Positions 54,452-62,789 of a stretch of DNA of 64,000 nt are shown here, in pieces. The stretch lies in contig JBDZVA010000001.1 in the NCBI GenBank assembly GCA_040255465.1, positions 620,001 through 684,000 on the forward strand, given 5' to 3'. The translations under genes and the position numbers were made by a program. Each line of letters starts with the position of its first letter. Within the stretch, counting starts at the first letter, position 1. This DNA comes from UBA5793 sp040255465 (GTDB lineage Bacteria; Planctomycetota; Phycisphaerae; Phycisphaerales; UBA5793). Under the pieces are notes generated by a model. The model did not search any database, had not been told where the DNA came from, and was given only the letters and a program-made list of their open reading frames with translations.

Positions 54452-55543
54452 ATGATGCCAACCAACGAAGACGAACCTCCCAGTTGTACCGTACTTGGCG
54501 TCGAGTCCAGTTGTGACGAGACGGCCGCGGCCATCGTGCGCGATGGCCGCGACGTCCTTTCCAACGTCGTCGCCACGCAGGAAGAGCTGCACGAAGAGTT
54601 CGGCGGCGTGGTGCCCGAGATCGCCAGCCGCGCGCACCTCGAACGCATCTACCCCGTCATCGCCCGCGCCATCGATCAGGCCGGCCTCGGCCCCGAGGAA
54701 ATCTCCGCCGTCGCCGTGGGCCATCGACCGGGCCTCATCGGCTCGCTGCTCGTCGGCGTCGCCGCCGCCAAGGCGCTCGCTTGGGCGTGGGACAAGCCCC
54801 TCATCGGCGTCGATCACATCAGCGCCCACCTCCACGCCGCGTGCCTCGACACGACCGACCAGCCGCAGTACCCCGCGATCGGTCTCGTCGTTTCCGGCGG
54901 GCACACGAGCCTCTTTGTCATGCGTTCGCCCCTCGACGTGCAGTGCATCGGCCGCACCATCGACGACGCGATCGGCGAAGCCTACGACAAGGCCGCCACC
55001 ATCATGAACCTCGGCTACCCCGGCGGTCCGCGCGTCGACGCCCGCGCCGCGCGCGGCCGCGACGACGTCCACGACTTTCCCATTTCGCGCCTCGATCCCG
55101 CCAGCCTCGACTTCTCCTTCTCAGGTCTCAAGACCGCGCTGCTCTACGCCGTGCGCGGCACACCGACCGGCCGCGGCGCCGGCGCTGCCTTCGAGCGCGA
55201 CGCCTCGCAACTGACCGCGACCGAGATCGACGACCTCTGCGCCTCGTTCCAGCGCGCCGCCGTCAGCGCCGTCATGCTCAAACTCAACCGCGCCCTCGAC
55301 CAGCAGGCCGAGCAAGGCCAGTCGATCCGCTCGATCATCATCGGCGGCGGCGTCAGCGCCAACACCCGCCTGCGCAAAGACGCGCAAAGCCTCGCCGACC
55401 AGCGCGGCCTGACGCTGCACCTGCCCCAGTTCGCCTACTGCCTCGACAACGCCGCCATGATCGCCGGCCTCGCCTGCCTCAAACTCAACGCCGGCCTCAC
55501 CGACGACCTCTCTCTCTCCGCCAGTCCGGCCGGGATGTTCTGA
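54452..55543 (+). CDS. tsaD: tRNA N6-adenosine threonylcarbamoyltransferase
   Basis: A 363-residue ASKHA-fold enzyme that transfers threonylcarbamoyl to A37 of ANN-decoding tRNAs. Motifs: LGVESSCDETAAA, HISAHLHAA (metal His pair, about residue 124), VSGGHTSLF, GRTIDDAIGEAYDKAA, DFSFSGLKTALL and GGGVSANTRLR. Standard length. Starts 25 nt after the ctpA stop. Partner genes tsaB, tsaE and tsaC are not in the window. ATG at 54455 is equivalent. Confidence 0.95.
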   Translation: MMPTNEDEPPSCTVLGVESSCDETAAAIVRDGRDVLSNVVATQEELHEEFGGVVPEIASRAHLERIYPVIARAIDQAGLGPEEISAVAVGHRPGLIGSLLVGVAAAKALAWAWDKPLIGVDHISAHLHAACLDTTDQPQYPAIGLVVSGGHTSLFVMRSPLDVQCIGRTIDDAIGEAYDKAATIMNLGYPGGPRVDARAARGRDDVHDFPISRLDPASLDFSFSGLKTALLYAVRGTPTGRGAGAAFERDASQLTATEIDDLCASFQRAAVSAVMLKLNRALDQQAEQGQSIRSIIIGGGVSANTRLRKDAQSLADQRGLTLHLPQFAYCLDNAAMIAGLACLKLNAGLTDDLSLSASPAGMF

Positions 55544-56022
55544 CACATCTCCCGACGAAGCCGCCGCCGCGCACGTCTTATTGGCCGCGCGTTCGGCAGG
55601 TGTTTTGTCGACGTCGAGCCCCAGAATGCGGACCATCTTCCCATAAAACAGGGAAATGACCTTGACATGCCCCGGAATGGGCGCATGGTACACGGAGCAG
55701 CGCTTGGTGCTGTTGGATTCGGCGTCGGGCGATCGAGTCCGTTGAGGCGGGGAGTGCAGCGCGGGATCAGATGATTCAACGGTTCGAGCCCACCAGCCAT
55801 GTGCGGCATCTGTTGCCAGAATGTCCAGAGGACAATGCGCCATGAGAATCAAAGTCTGCGGGCAGGCGCAACCGACTGTCCAACACGGCGCGTTTCGCAA
55901 AGCCTCAACGACACCCCACGTCCGAACGCACGCTACTTGCTACCCCACGAAGGACGATCGGGGCGGCATCTACATGATTGCTCACTGAATTTGACGCACA
56001 TGCATAAGCCGATGTGACGAAG
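55544..56022. other. Intergenic region of 479 nt, no supported gene
   Basis: No ORF here has convincing SD, conserved motif or codon character. - strand frames run into the antisense of tsaD. The region is less GC-rich near 55950-56020 and includes TTGACG at 55991-55996 just before the FG-GAP gene, possibly part of its promoter. Confidence 0.4.
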
Positions 56023-57735
56023 ATGATTAGCCGATCCACACAAATTCTAGCTCCGAGCGTGGTTCTTCTCATTTGGGCAGGCGCGGTGCATTGTCAATCC
56101 CTTCCGTGCCCGCCACGGCAATTGGAGCGGATCATGCCACCATGTGAGCCGGGCACGTTCGGGCAAGCGATCGCTCTTGCGGAAGGACGATTGGCCATAG
56201 GCGAGTTCGAGCCGCTCGGCGGCCTCGTCACGACATTCACGCTCGACGAGCAGTCCCGTACTTGGCGGAAGGAGATCGGAATTCGACCGGCGGACCTAAA
56301 TCCTGCCGACACGTTTGGCTCATCGCTGGCACTCCATCACGATCTTGCGCACGACCGCTGGCTTCTCGCGGTAGGAAGCCCGGAAGCGAGCCAGATCGCA
56401 CCCGACGCTGGCAAGGCATATGTGTTTCTCCTCGAAAGTGGCGGAGAGTGGGTGCAACAAGCCATCATCGTGCCTGATGTATCCACGCCGTACGAGTGGT
56501 TTGGTAAGTGTGTTTCATGGGCAACCGCTGGCGCTCGCACATTTCTGGTCATTGGTGGGCCAGGTTCGGACGGCCATGAGATCATTGGGTCAACATACCT
56601 GTTTGAAGATAATGGGAATGGAACCTGGCAGCAACAGGCTCATCTTTATGCGCCGCAATCAAGACCAGAGGACGCGTTTGGCTTCTGCTTAGCCGCGGCG
56701 GAATCAGGCGGCGAGGCCATTCTGATTGTCGGGGCACCCTTTCATCGTCCCGTTCGAAACGAGTTCCCGGGTGCAGCCCATGTCTATCGCTTCAACGACG
56801 TATCAGCTGATTGGGAACACGAAGGCCAGTTCAGCGCACACGACCCTGCACCTCGTGATCAATTCGGGAACGATGTGGATCTGATTCCAGTAAGCAACGG
56901 AGAAGGGATCCTGCTGCGCGCTGCGATCGGGTGCAAGAGCGAAAACGGCAACGGAAGTTTCAGCGGTCCCGGAGGCGTATACGTATTCAATCGGTATGTT
57001 GACGGAACATGGAGCGAAGAGGCGCGACTAAATCCGCCGATTGAGAACATCAATGACCTAAACTTTGGTCATAGTGTATCGCTTTCCGTTGACGGTTCGA
57101 ACAGGTTACTTGTCGGAGCCACCAATAACCGAGAATTCGGTGCCGAATCGGGTGCCGCCTACATGTACTATCGCAATCCAGTGGGTGGCGCTTGGCGCGT
57201 GATTCAAGCGCTGTTCGGACAGCAGCAAGATGGCTACGATGGTTTGGCGGTTGATCTGGCACTCGGCGATGGCCCATCGTCCGACATGGCAGTCGTCGGC
57301 GCACTCGCCACGCAGTGTCCCGGCGGCAGTCAGTTCGACTCTGTCGGCGCGGTCTACTCCTTCGACCTCAACCCCGGCAATGGCGGGGAATGCCCGGCTC
57401 CGGTGCTCACATTGCAGAAAATCCCCGACTGTTCGAGCGGGCCGGGCGGCGAGATTGAAGTCCGCTGGTTTCAGGCGACGCCGGATCAGCGGGCCCGCAT
57501 CGCGCTGCTCTACGCCAAGCGCACCGGCAACTTCATCATCCCCAACGGCAACCCGTGCTCGGGCACTTCGCTGCAACTGGGCCAACTCGGCCTGCAGGTC
57601 GCCTACGTCGGCTCAGCGGGCCAGTTCGGCGCCGGCCGCCTCAAGCGCACGGTCCCCCGCACCGTCTGCGGCGGCTACCTCCAACTCGTCGACATCACCC
57701 GCTGCGCCACCAGCAACGTTGTGCGGATTGAGTAG
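56023..57735 (+). CDS. FG-GAP repeat secreted protein
   Basis: A 570-residue exported protein. Signal peptide ends AVHCQSLPC. Residues ~40-470 carry about seven FG-GAP/integrin-alpha blade repeats (GTFGQAIALAEGRLAIGE; DTFGSSLALHHDLA; EWFGKCVSW; DAFGFCLAAAESGG; DQFGNDVDLIPV; LNFGHSVSLSVDGS), a beta-propeller for adhesion or calcium binding. The C-terminal ~100 residues are module B (GGEIEVRWFQATPDQRARIA, GNFIIPNGNPCSGTSLQLG), shared with the protein at 150-1094. The propeller DNA is less GC-rich than the module, suggesting fusion of parts of different origin. Confidence 0.7.
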   Translation: MISRSTQILAPSVVLLIWAGAVHCQSLPCPPRQLERIMPPCEPGTFGQAIALAEGRLAIGEFEPLGGLVTTFTLDEQSRTWRKEIGIRPADLNPADTFGSSLALHHDLAHDRWLLAVGSPEASQIAPDAGKAYVFLLESGGEWVQQAIIVPDVSTPYEWFGKCVSWATAGARTFLVIGGPGSDGHEIIGSTYLFEDNGNGTWQQQAHLYAPQSRPEDAFGFCLAAAESGGEAILIVGAPFHRPVRNEFPGAAHVYRFNDVSADWEHEGQFSAHDPAPRDQFGNDVDLIPVSNGEGILLRAAIGCKSENGNGSFSGPGGVYVFNRYVDGTWSEEARLNPPIENINDLNFGHSVSLSVDGSNRLLVGATNNREFGAESGAAYMYYRNPVGGAWRVIQALFGQQQDGYDGLAVDLALGDGPSSDMAVVGALATQCPGGSQFDSVGAVYSFDLNPGNGGECPAPVLTLQKIPDCSSGPGGEIEVRWFQATPDQRARIALLYAKRTGNFIIPNGNPCSGTSLQLGQLGLQVAYVGSAGQFGAGRLKRTVPRTVCGGYLQLVDITRCATSNVVRIE

Positions 57736-57782
57736 GCAACGCCTGGCGATGCGATCTCGCCGAACGAACCGCAGATCATCTC

Positions 57783-57788
57783 TATCAT
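57783..57788 (+). promoter_or_regulatory. -10 hexamer TATCAT, 5 nt before GTG
   Basis: TATCAT then GCGTT then GTG (57794). It decides the start of the GGQ protein and predicts a leaderless GTG-initiated mRNA. Confidence 0.45.
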
Positions 57789-57793
57789 GCGTT

Positions 57794-58315
57794 GTGCCCG
57801 GCTTCGCCTACACCCATCCCGCCACGCTCGATGAAGAGTTGTTCTTCAGGGAGTGTCGCATGACGCGCGGCCGTTCGTCAGGCCCCGGCGGGCAGCATCG
57901 CAACAAGGTCGCCACCGCCGTCTTTCTTGAGCACGTCCCGACCGGCATCGAGGCCCAGGCCGCCGAGTCGCGCCAGCCGGAGCGCAACCGCCAGACCGCC
58001 ATCCACCGCCTGCGCGTGCGACTCGCCTTGCAGCATCGTCTCGGCGTGCCGCTGCCCGGCTACGAGCCCACGCCGCTGCTCAAGTCGCGCGTGCGCGGCG
58101 GCAGACTCGCGCTCAATCCCGAGCACTGGGACGCCCCGGCCATCCTCGCCGAAGTCCTCGACGTGCTTAGTGCCGTGCATGACGACGTCGCCAAGGCAGC
58201 GCTGCTGCTCGATCTCACGAGTTCGCAGATCATCAAACTGTTCAAGGACTTTCCGCCCGCCCTCGCCGAGTTGAACGAGCGCCGCCATCAGCGCGGCCTC
58301 AAAGCGTACCGCTGA
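57794..58315 (+). CDS. RF-1 GGQ-domain protein (release-factor-like)
   Basis: A 173-residue protein with the peptide-release GGQ motif (RSSGPGGQHRNKVATAVFLE) and the strand HVPTGIEAQAAESRQPERNR, like ArfB/YaeJ and PrfH. The stop-codon-reading domains are absent. The C-terminal ~90 residues are a helical domain (ILAEVLDVLSAVHDDVAKAA; LTSSQIIKLFKDFP), not the basic tail of ArfB that reaches the mRNA channel. So it may release stalled ribosomes with another way of docking. GTG start taken from a -10 five bases upstream. Confidence 0.7.
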   Translation: MPGFAYTHPATLDEELFFRECRMTRGRSSGPGGQHRNKVATAVFLEHVPTGIEAQAAESRQPERNRQTAIHRLRVRLALQHRLGVPLPGYEPTPLLKSRVRGGRLALNPEHWDAPAILAEVLDVLSAVHDDVAKAALLLDLTSSQIIKLFKDFPPALAELNERRHQRGLKAYR

Positions 58316-58380
58316 ATGACGCGACGGCGTCTGGTGGGTGAGCGATCGAATCGCGCGCTTCGCCGAGTCTGTTCAACGAA

Positions 58381-58410
58381 CAACCCCCGGCCGCTTCCGG
58401 CCGGGGGTTG
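58381..58410. terminator. Bidirectional hairpin terminator
   Basis: CAACCCCCGGCC (58381-58392) and GGCCGGGGGTTG (58399-58410) form a 12-bp perfect stem with a 6-nt loop. It lies between two convergent genes; T run is weak, so efficiency is unclear. Confidence 0.65.
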
Positions 58411-58446
58411 CTTCCACGGAGATACAGGGAAAGGCAAGTTCAGCGC

Positions 58447-59082
58447 TCAGACGCGACGGCGACGACCCGCAGCGAACAGGCCGCCCACGCCCATGAGCAT
58501 GAGGGTACTCGGGACCGGGATGACTTCGTATGTCAGCGCGCCAACGAGGCCGCGCGAGGAGAAGAAGCTGCCGCCGTTGGTGAACGGAGCAGAGCGTGCG
58601 TCGCCGGTCGTGAGTTTGAGGTTCGCATCTTCAAAGACCTGGTGCGGCGGCGAGCCGGTGCCGAAGTAGCGCGGGCCCGCAATGGTAAAGAGGACCGCCA
58701 CTCCGGTAGTGTCGCCGGCGCCGACGGCGATATCGGGGATGTCGATGAGCTGTGAGATGCCGCTGTTGGTATCGCCCTGGGTCGCCTGCACCACGCCCAG
58801 CGAAGTCCAGCCGTCGCTCGACTGGCCGGGGCCGGGGTTGCCCAGACCGCTGCCGCTGCGGGTAAAGATCTCGATGTTGAAGGTCGCAAAGGCGCTGGCA
58901 TTGCTTGCCGTCGTCATGTGCGTAACCGCAAGGCCCGGTCCATTCGACGTGAGATCGAAGAACATGGCCCAGTTCGCCGATCCGCCGTTGTTGGCGGACG
59001 GGTTCGCGTCCAGAATGTCGCCAAACGAGGTCGAAGCCAGCGCCAGGCTCGCGACGCATGCGAATGTCAAAGCAGTTTTCAC
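58447..59082 (-). CDS. PEP-CTERM secreted protein
   Basis: A 211-residue exported protein. Signal peptide KTALTFACVASLALASTSFG; beta-rich body (WAMFFDLTSNGPGLAVTHMT; TFNIEIFTRSGSGLGNPGPG); C-terminal sorting tail VIPVPSTLMLMGVGGLFAAG + RRRR, a clear PEP-CTERM tail. GTG at 59082 follows GAGGGGAG seven bases upstream; a longer ORF to 59211 has no signal. A second such protein is at 32.3 kb. Confidence 0.75.
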   Translation of the reverse strand: MKTALTFACVASLALASTSFGDILDANPSANNGGSANWAMFFDLTSNGPGLAVTHMTTASNASAFATFNIEIFTRSGSGLGNPGPGQSSDGWTSLGVVQATQGDTNSGISQLIDIPDIAVGAGDTTGVAVLFTIAGPRYFGTGSPPHQVFEDANLKLTTGDARSAPFTNGGSFFSSRGLVGALTYEVIPVPSTLMLMGVGGLFAAGRRRRV

Positions 59083-59118
59083 GGAAAGTCTCCCCTCACA
59101 GATGTGTTCAGCCACGTT

Positions 59119-59141
59119 GTTACAGATACCACGTCTGTAAC
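59119..59141. promoter_or_regulatory. Inverted repeat, candidate operator or RNA hairpin
   Basis: GTTACAGA-taccacg-TCTGTAAC, a perfect 8-bp inverted repeat with a 7-bp spacer, 37 nt before the PEP-CTERM start and inside the predicted leader. It could bind a dimeric regulator or form a hairpin near the start. Confidence 0.4.
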
Positions 59142-59231
59142 CGCACGCAAGAGGAGTGGCAGGCCGAATGGATTGCCATCGCCGGGTGAGAAGAAACTCC
59201 CGTTCCGGCACCCCTCCAGAGTGTTGACAAT

Positions 59232-59260
59232 GTGATACCAGATTATGACTTCGCCGTCAA
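59232..59260 (-). promoter_or_regulatory. Sigma-70-type promoter of the PEP-CTERM gene
   Basis: On the - strand: TTGACG (59255-59260), 17-bp spacer, TATCAC (59232-59237). The leader is about 140 nt. The region 59140-59510 is AT-richer than average and holds no gene I can support. Confidence 0.55.
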
Positions 59261-59510
59261 CCCCCAATCTGGTGGATTGGTCAATAAAACATGTTTTTTG
59301 TGCATTTGTGCGGTTATCGGACGAAACGGCACTCTGCCCACTCTCCGGAGCGGCTCCGGCTCCCGGTCGAATCGAGGTGGCCGACACACCATCTCGCCTC
59401 CCGCCCGCCACGTGCCGGCGCTTTCCGCCTCAACCCGCCCGACTCAGCGTCCGATGATTTCGCCAGAGGGGGAGAGATGATCCTCATCCCTCGGGGTGGA
59501 CGCAGCAGAC

Positions 59511-59930
59511 ATGGCACTGAAACTCGATCACAGATCCGTTTGCACTCCCACCGCCGACCAACCGGCTCCGGCATCCTGGCCCGATGATGGCAAGGCTTCG
59601 CTCCGATTTGATCGTCGCCACGAGGGGCGGGCGACGACCAGCGGCTGGGCGCGGCTGATCTGTCTCGATCCCTTCAAGTCGTTTCTGGGCGGAACCGTCG
59701 AACTGGCCGACGTCAGCCACTCCGGGCTCGGCTTCCGCTCCGAGCGCCCCATTCCCGTGGGCGAGTACGTCGAGGTCCGCCTGGCGCCCTTCCGCGTCCG
59801 GGGTCGGATCGCCGTCGTCATGCGATGCGATGAAGTCCCCGCCACGATCGATCCCGTTTCGGGGCAGACGGTTACGCCGCGCCACTACAGGATCGGCGTG
59901 CGTCAGGCCCAGGCGACGCGCGCTGCCTGA
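59511..59930 (+). CDS. PilZ-domain protein
   Basis: A 139-residue single-domain PilZ protein. RRHEGR gives the RxxxR motif (about 34-39) and ADVSHSGLGF gives [D/N]xSxxG, the c-di-GMP clasp. The rest is the usual PilZ barrel (EYVEVRLAPFRVRGRIAVV, HYRIGVRQ). ATG 59511 used; GTG 59496 in the same frame is possible. It converges on the UvrB-motif gene. Confidence 0.7.
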   Translation: MALKLDHRSVCTPTADQPAPASWPDDGKASLRFDRRHEGRATTSGWARLICLDPFKSFLGGTVELADVSHSGLGFRSERPIPVGEYVEVRLAPFRVRGRIAVVMRCDEVPATIDPVSGQTVTPRHYRIGVRQAQATRAA

Positions 59931-59945
59931 TCGGCCCGCGGCACG

Positions 59946-60719
59946 CTATTCGTCCCGCAACATCCGCAATTCATCGCGCAGGATCGCCGCCAGCTCGTAG
60001 TTTTCCGCGGCGAGAGCGGCCTTGAGGCGGTCATGCAATTCGCTGCGCTGGCTGACTGGGAGTTTGGGCACCAGCGCATCGCGCATCGACCACAGCAACT
60101 GCACCTCCGCCGACGTCTCGAATGCATCCACCTCTTCCTGGTCCGGGTCGTCGCTTTCCATCATCGCCTTGCGAATGGCGTCCAGGCCGCGGTCGATGGC
60201 CTCCAGTGCCGCGCGCGTGTCCTTGGCGGCAACCGCCTGGCTCGCTTCGGCCCGGGCGTGCATCATCAGGGTGTTGCAGCGCAACTGCTCCATGACCGTC
60301 TGGTCGAATTCGGTCTCGCCGAACTCCCGGCAGAACTCGATGATGTGCAGGTTGTGCTCGGTGTCGCGCATGACCCCTTCATACTCTTCGAGGGCCAGCA
60401 GGCTGACATAGCGGTGGTAAAACTGGATCGCCTCCTCGCGCAGGCGGCGGCAGTGCTCGGAGGTGAGGGTAAAGCCCTCGGCGTCGCCGTGCTCGTCCAC
60501 GTGGGCCTGCAGAGCCGCCGCAACCGCCTCCAGAAGGGAGTCGAATCCATCGGGACGGGTGCCGTCCGGCCGCCCCGTCGTTTCCATCTGCAGGATTCCG
60601 AGATCCACGCGCATCTGGATGATCATTCGGGCGTCGTCAGCCTGGATCAGTCGGACGTTGACCTCGCCGCTGACGTAGGGCCAGTTGTGCAGAATTGGAG
60701 TGAGATCTTCGTCGGCCAT
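59946..60719 (-). CDS. UvrB/UvrC-motif protein
   Basis: A 257-residue mostly helical protein. The C-terminus LHDRLKAALAAENYELAAIL followed by RDELRML is a UVR (UvrB/UvrC interaction) motif, as also found in McsA, ClpC and EXE-type regulators. The N-terminal region (INVRLIQADDARMIIQMRVD-like, about 25-60) and the TPR-like helices (SLLALEEYEGVMRDTEHNLH) suggest protein binding. No zinc Cys, so it is not McsA. Start ATG 60719 with AAGGA upstream. Divergent from the sigma factor gene. Confidence 0.6.
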   Translation of the reverse strand: MADEDLTPILHNWPYVSGEVNVRLIQADDARMIIQMRVDLGILQMETTGRPDGTRPDGFDSLLEAVAAALQAHVDEHGDAEGFTLTSEHCRRLREEAIQFYHRYVSLLALEEYEGVMRDTEHNLHIIEFCREFGETEFDQTVMEQLRCNTLMMHARAEASQAVAAKDTRAALEAIDRGLDAIRKAMMESDDPDQEEVDAFETSAEVQLLWSMRDALVPKLPVSQRSELHDRLKAALAAENYELAAILRDELRMLRDE

Positions 60720-60916
60720 GCTGGAAATCCTTATCGGCCCGACATCCCTGACATGGACAACCATCCCTCTGACCAGTCTGCCTCAAGTGTTTCTCGTCAT
60801 TTGTCGAACCAAAGTGGAGTACGGACGAATAGTACGGTGGCCTCCGGCCCTCCGCCCCGGCGCGTGCCGCACCGCTTAGCCGGTCGAACCGCATTCCGTG
60901 GTGGCTGATCTTGGGG

Positions 60917-62029
60917 ATGAATACCATCGGACAGCGCCTGCACAGCCGGTCCGGTGAACGACGCCACAGCACCGGCAGTGCGCCACGCAGGGGAAGGTTT
61001 CGTTTGAGAACGCGAAGCGCCAAGGGGACGGAAGATGCAGGGCTGCAGACCGAACTGCAGCTTTATCTCCGTCACATTAACGACACGCCACTGCTCGAAG
61101 CCCTCGAGGAGAAGTACCTCGGCTGGCGCGTCGTCAACGAGAGCGACCCCGCCGCCCGCGACCTCCTCGTCCGCGCCAACCTGCGCCTCGTCGTTTCCAT
61201 CGCCAAAAAGTACCTCAATCGGGGGATGCACCTCGCCGACCTCATCGAAGAAGGCAACGTCGGCCTCATTCGCGCCGTCGAAGGCTTCGACCCCGCCCAG
61301 GGCGCCCGCTTCTCCACGTACGCCTCCTGGTGGATCAAGCAGGCCATCAAGCGCGCCCTGATCAACGCCGGCCAGCCGATCAATATCCCCGCCTACATGG
61401 TCGAGCACATCGCCAAGTGGAAGCAGGCGACGCACGACCTCGAAGCCAAGCTCGGCCGGGCGCCGTCGATGCACGAACTCGCCGAGGTGCTGGAGATCCC
61501 CGCCAAGAAGGTGCTCGTCATTCGACGCGCCGTTCGGGCCCTGCAATGCTCAACCCAGGCCCCCGCGGGCAAGGACGGCGAGGTCATCAACTTCTCCGAG
61601 ATCTTCGCCGACAACCGTTCCGACCAGCCCGAAGAATCCATCATCTACGACGACGAGATTCGCACGATTCGCAAACTGCTTGAAGTCATCGACGATCGCG
61701 AAGCCACGGTGCTCCGCCTGCGCTTCGGTCTCGACGGACGCGAGCCGCGCACCCTCAAGGAAGTCGGCCGCGAAATCGGCCTGACGCGCGAACGCGTGCG
61801 GCAGATCGAGTGCGAAGCGCTGAGCAAACTCAACGAGCAGATCAACGACGACAAGCCCAATCGCTTCTTCATGGAGGCGCGCGGCCGCTTCGGCTGCCAC
61901 CTGCTCAACGACAAGGGCTCCAACGGCAAGTCAGCCAACGGCAAGTCCGCACATGGCAAATCGCGCCCCGCGCGGGGAGGTCGACCGAGCGCATCGCGCC
62001 CGGGAGACTTTCGCGCCGCGGCGGGGTAA
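60917..62029 (+). CDS. Sigma-70 family RNA polymerase sigma factor
   Basis: A 370-residue group 1/2 sigma factor. Short N-terminus without region 1.1; regions 1.2/2 with LRLVVSIAKKYLNRGMHLAD and GFDPAQGARFSTYASWWIKQ (-10 recognition), region 3 (INIPAYMVEHIAKWKQATHD), region 4 with LKEVGREIGLTRERVRQIEC (-35 recognition). This is an RpoD/RpoS-like factor. The C-terminus has an unusual ~50-residue basic tail with NGKS/HGKS repeats and Arg/Gly. Start taken as ATG 60917; a TTG at 60911 precedes it. The residues in region 2.4 fit -10 elements such as TATCAT seen here. Confidence 0.88.
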   Translation: MNTIGQRLHSRSGERRHSTGSAPRRGRFRLRTRSAKGTEDAGLQTELQLYLRHINDTPLLEALEEKYLGWRVVNESDPAARDLLVRANLRLVVSIAKKYLNRGMHLADLIEEGNVGLIRAVEGFDPAQGARFSTYASWWIKQAIKRALINAGQPINIPAYMVEHIAKWKQATHDLEAKLGRAPSMHELAEVLEIPAKKVLVIRRAVRALQCSTQAPAGKDGEVINFSEIFADNRSDQPEESIIYDDEIRTIRKLLEVIDDREATVLRLRFGLDGREPRTLKEVGREIGLTRERVRQIECEALSKLNEQINDDKPNRFFMEARGRFGCHLLNDKGSNGKSANGKSAHGKSRPARGGRPSASRPGDFRAAAG

Positions 62030-62075
62030 GCCCTCCTGAATCCTCATCGCCACCCGGCGCGCCGCAGCGCCCGCC

Positions 62076-62081
62076 TATCAT
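62076..62081 (+). promoter_or_regulatory. -10 hexamer TATCAT, 5 nt before hscB
   Basis: TATCAT then CGCGC then ATG (62087). Predicts a leaderless mRNA; same spacing as at 14584, 31508 and 57783. Confidence 0.45.
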
Positions 62082-62086
62082 CGCGC

Positions 62087-62611
62087 ATGTCTTTCGATCC
62101 CTTTGCAGCGCTCGGCCTGAGTCGCGATTACGACACCGATCGCGCCCGCCTGCAGCGCGCCTATCTGACCGAAGCGGCCAAATGGCACCCCGATCGCTTC
62201 AGTGATCCAGTCAAACGGAGTGAAGCCGAGCAGCGCTCCGCCGAGATCAATCGCGCGCGCGTCATGCTCGAGGATGATGAACAGCGCGCCGATGCGCTGC
62301 TCATGCTGCTGGGCGGTCCGGGCAAGAGCGATGACAAGAGCCTGCCCGACGACTTCCTCATGGAGATCCTCGACGTGCGCCAGGAACTCGAAGAGGCGAT
62401 GCAATCCGGCGACGCCCAAGGCAAGCAGAAAGTCGAACAGTGGGCCGACGAGCAGCGGGCCGCATATCGCAAGCGCGTTGCCGAACTCTTTCGATCCGCC
62501 GGCGACCCGCCCGATGCCGAAACGTTGCAGGGAATTCGCCTCGAACTCAACGCCTGGCGCTACATCGAACGCCTCATCGAACAGATCGACCCCGCCAGCG
62601 GTCGCAACTAG
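62087..62611 (+). CDS. hscB: Fe-S cluster co-chaperone HscB
   Basis: A 174-residue J-domain protein. HPD is in KWHPDRFSDP (about residues 32-41), with helix II-III as in HscB, and the C-terminal three-helix bundle (DDFLMEILDVRQELEEAMQS; LRLELNAWRYIERLIEQID-like) that binds IscU. HscB delivers IscU to HscA for cluster release. hscA and iscU are not adjacent; the cysteine desulfurase is at 23.8 kb. Confidence 0.85.
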   Translation: MSFDPFAALGLSRDYDTDRARLQRAYLTEAAKWHPDRFSDPVKRSEAEQRSAEINRARVMLEDDEQRADALLMLLGGPGKSDDKSLPDDFLMEILDVRQELEEAMQSGDAQGKQKVEQWADEQRAAYRKRVAELFRSAGDPPDAETLQGIRLELNAWRYIERLIEQIDPASGRN

Positions 62612-62789
62612 AGCAGTTCGAGTTCAAGTGGAGTGGGGTGGTTCTGAACGCTCGTCGCTCGGGGTGAGCGATCAGTGTGTTTGCGGCGATGACGCGCGAC
62701 ATCGAACTCCACCCAGAGCCGCAGGGTTCGATGCCACCCGCTGCGCACTGATTGGAAGCGATCTCGGCCGGAGGTCAGGCTCCGCCCGT

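Noticed and set aside
55121..55843. - strand frame covering the gap after tsaD (possible start 55843)
   Set aside because: About 60% overlaps tsaD in antisense, composition changes abruptly at the tsaD end, and no motif, SD or sensible fold is seen. The 300-nt non-overlapping part is too weak to call.
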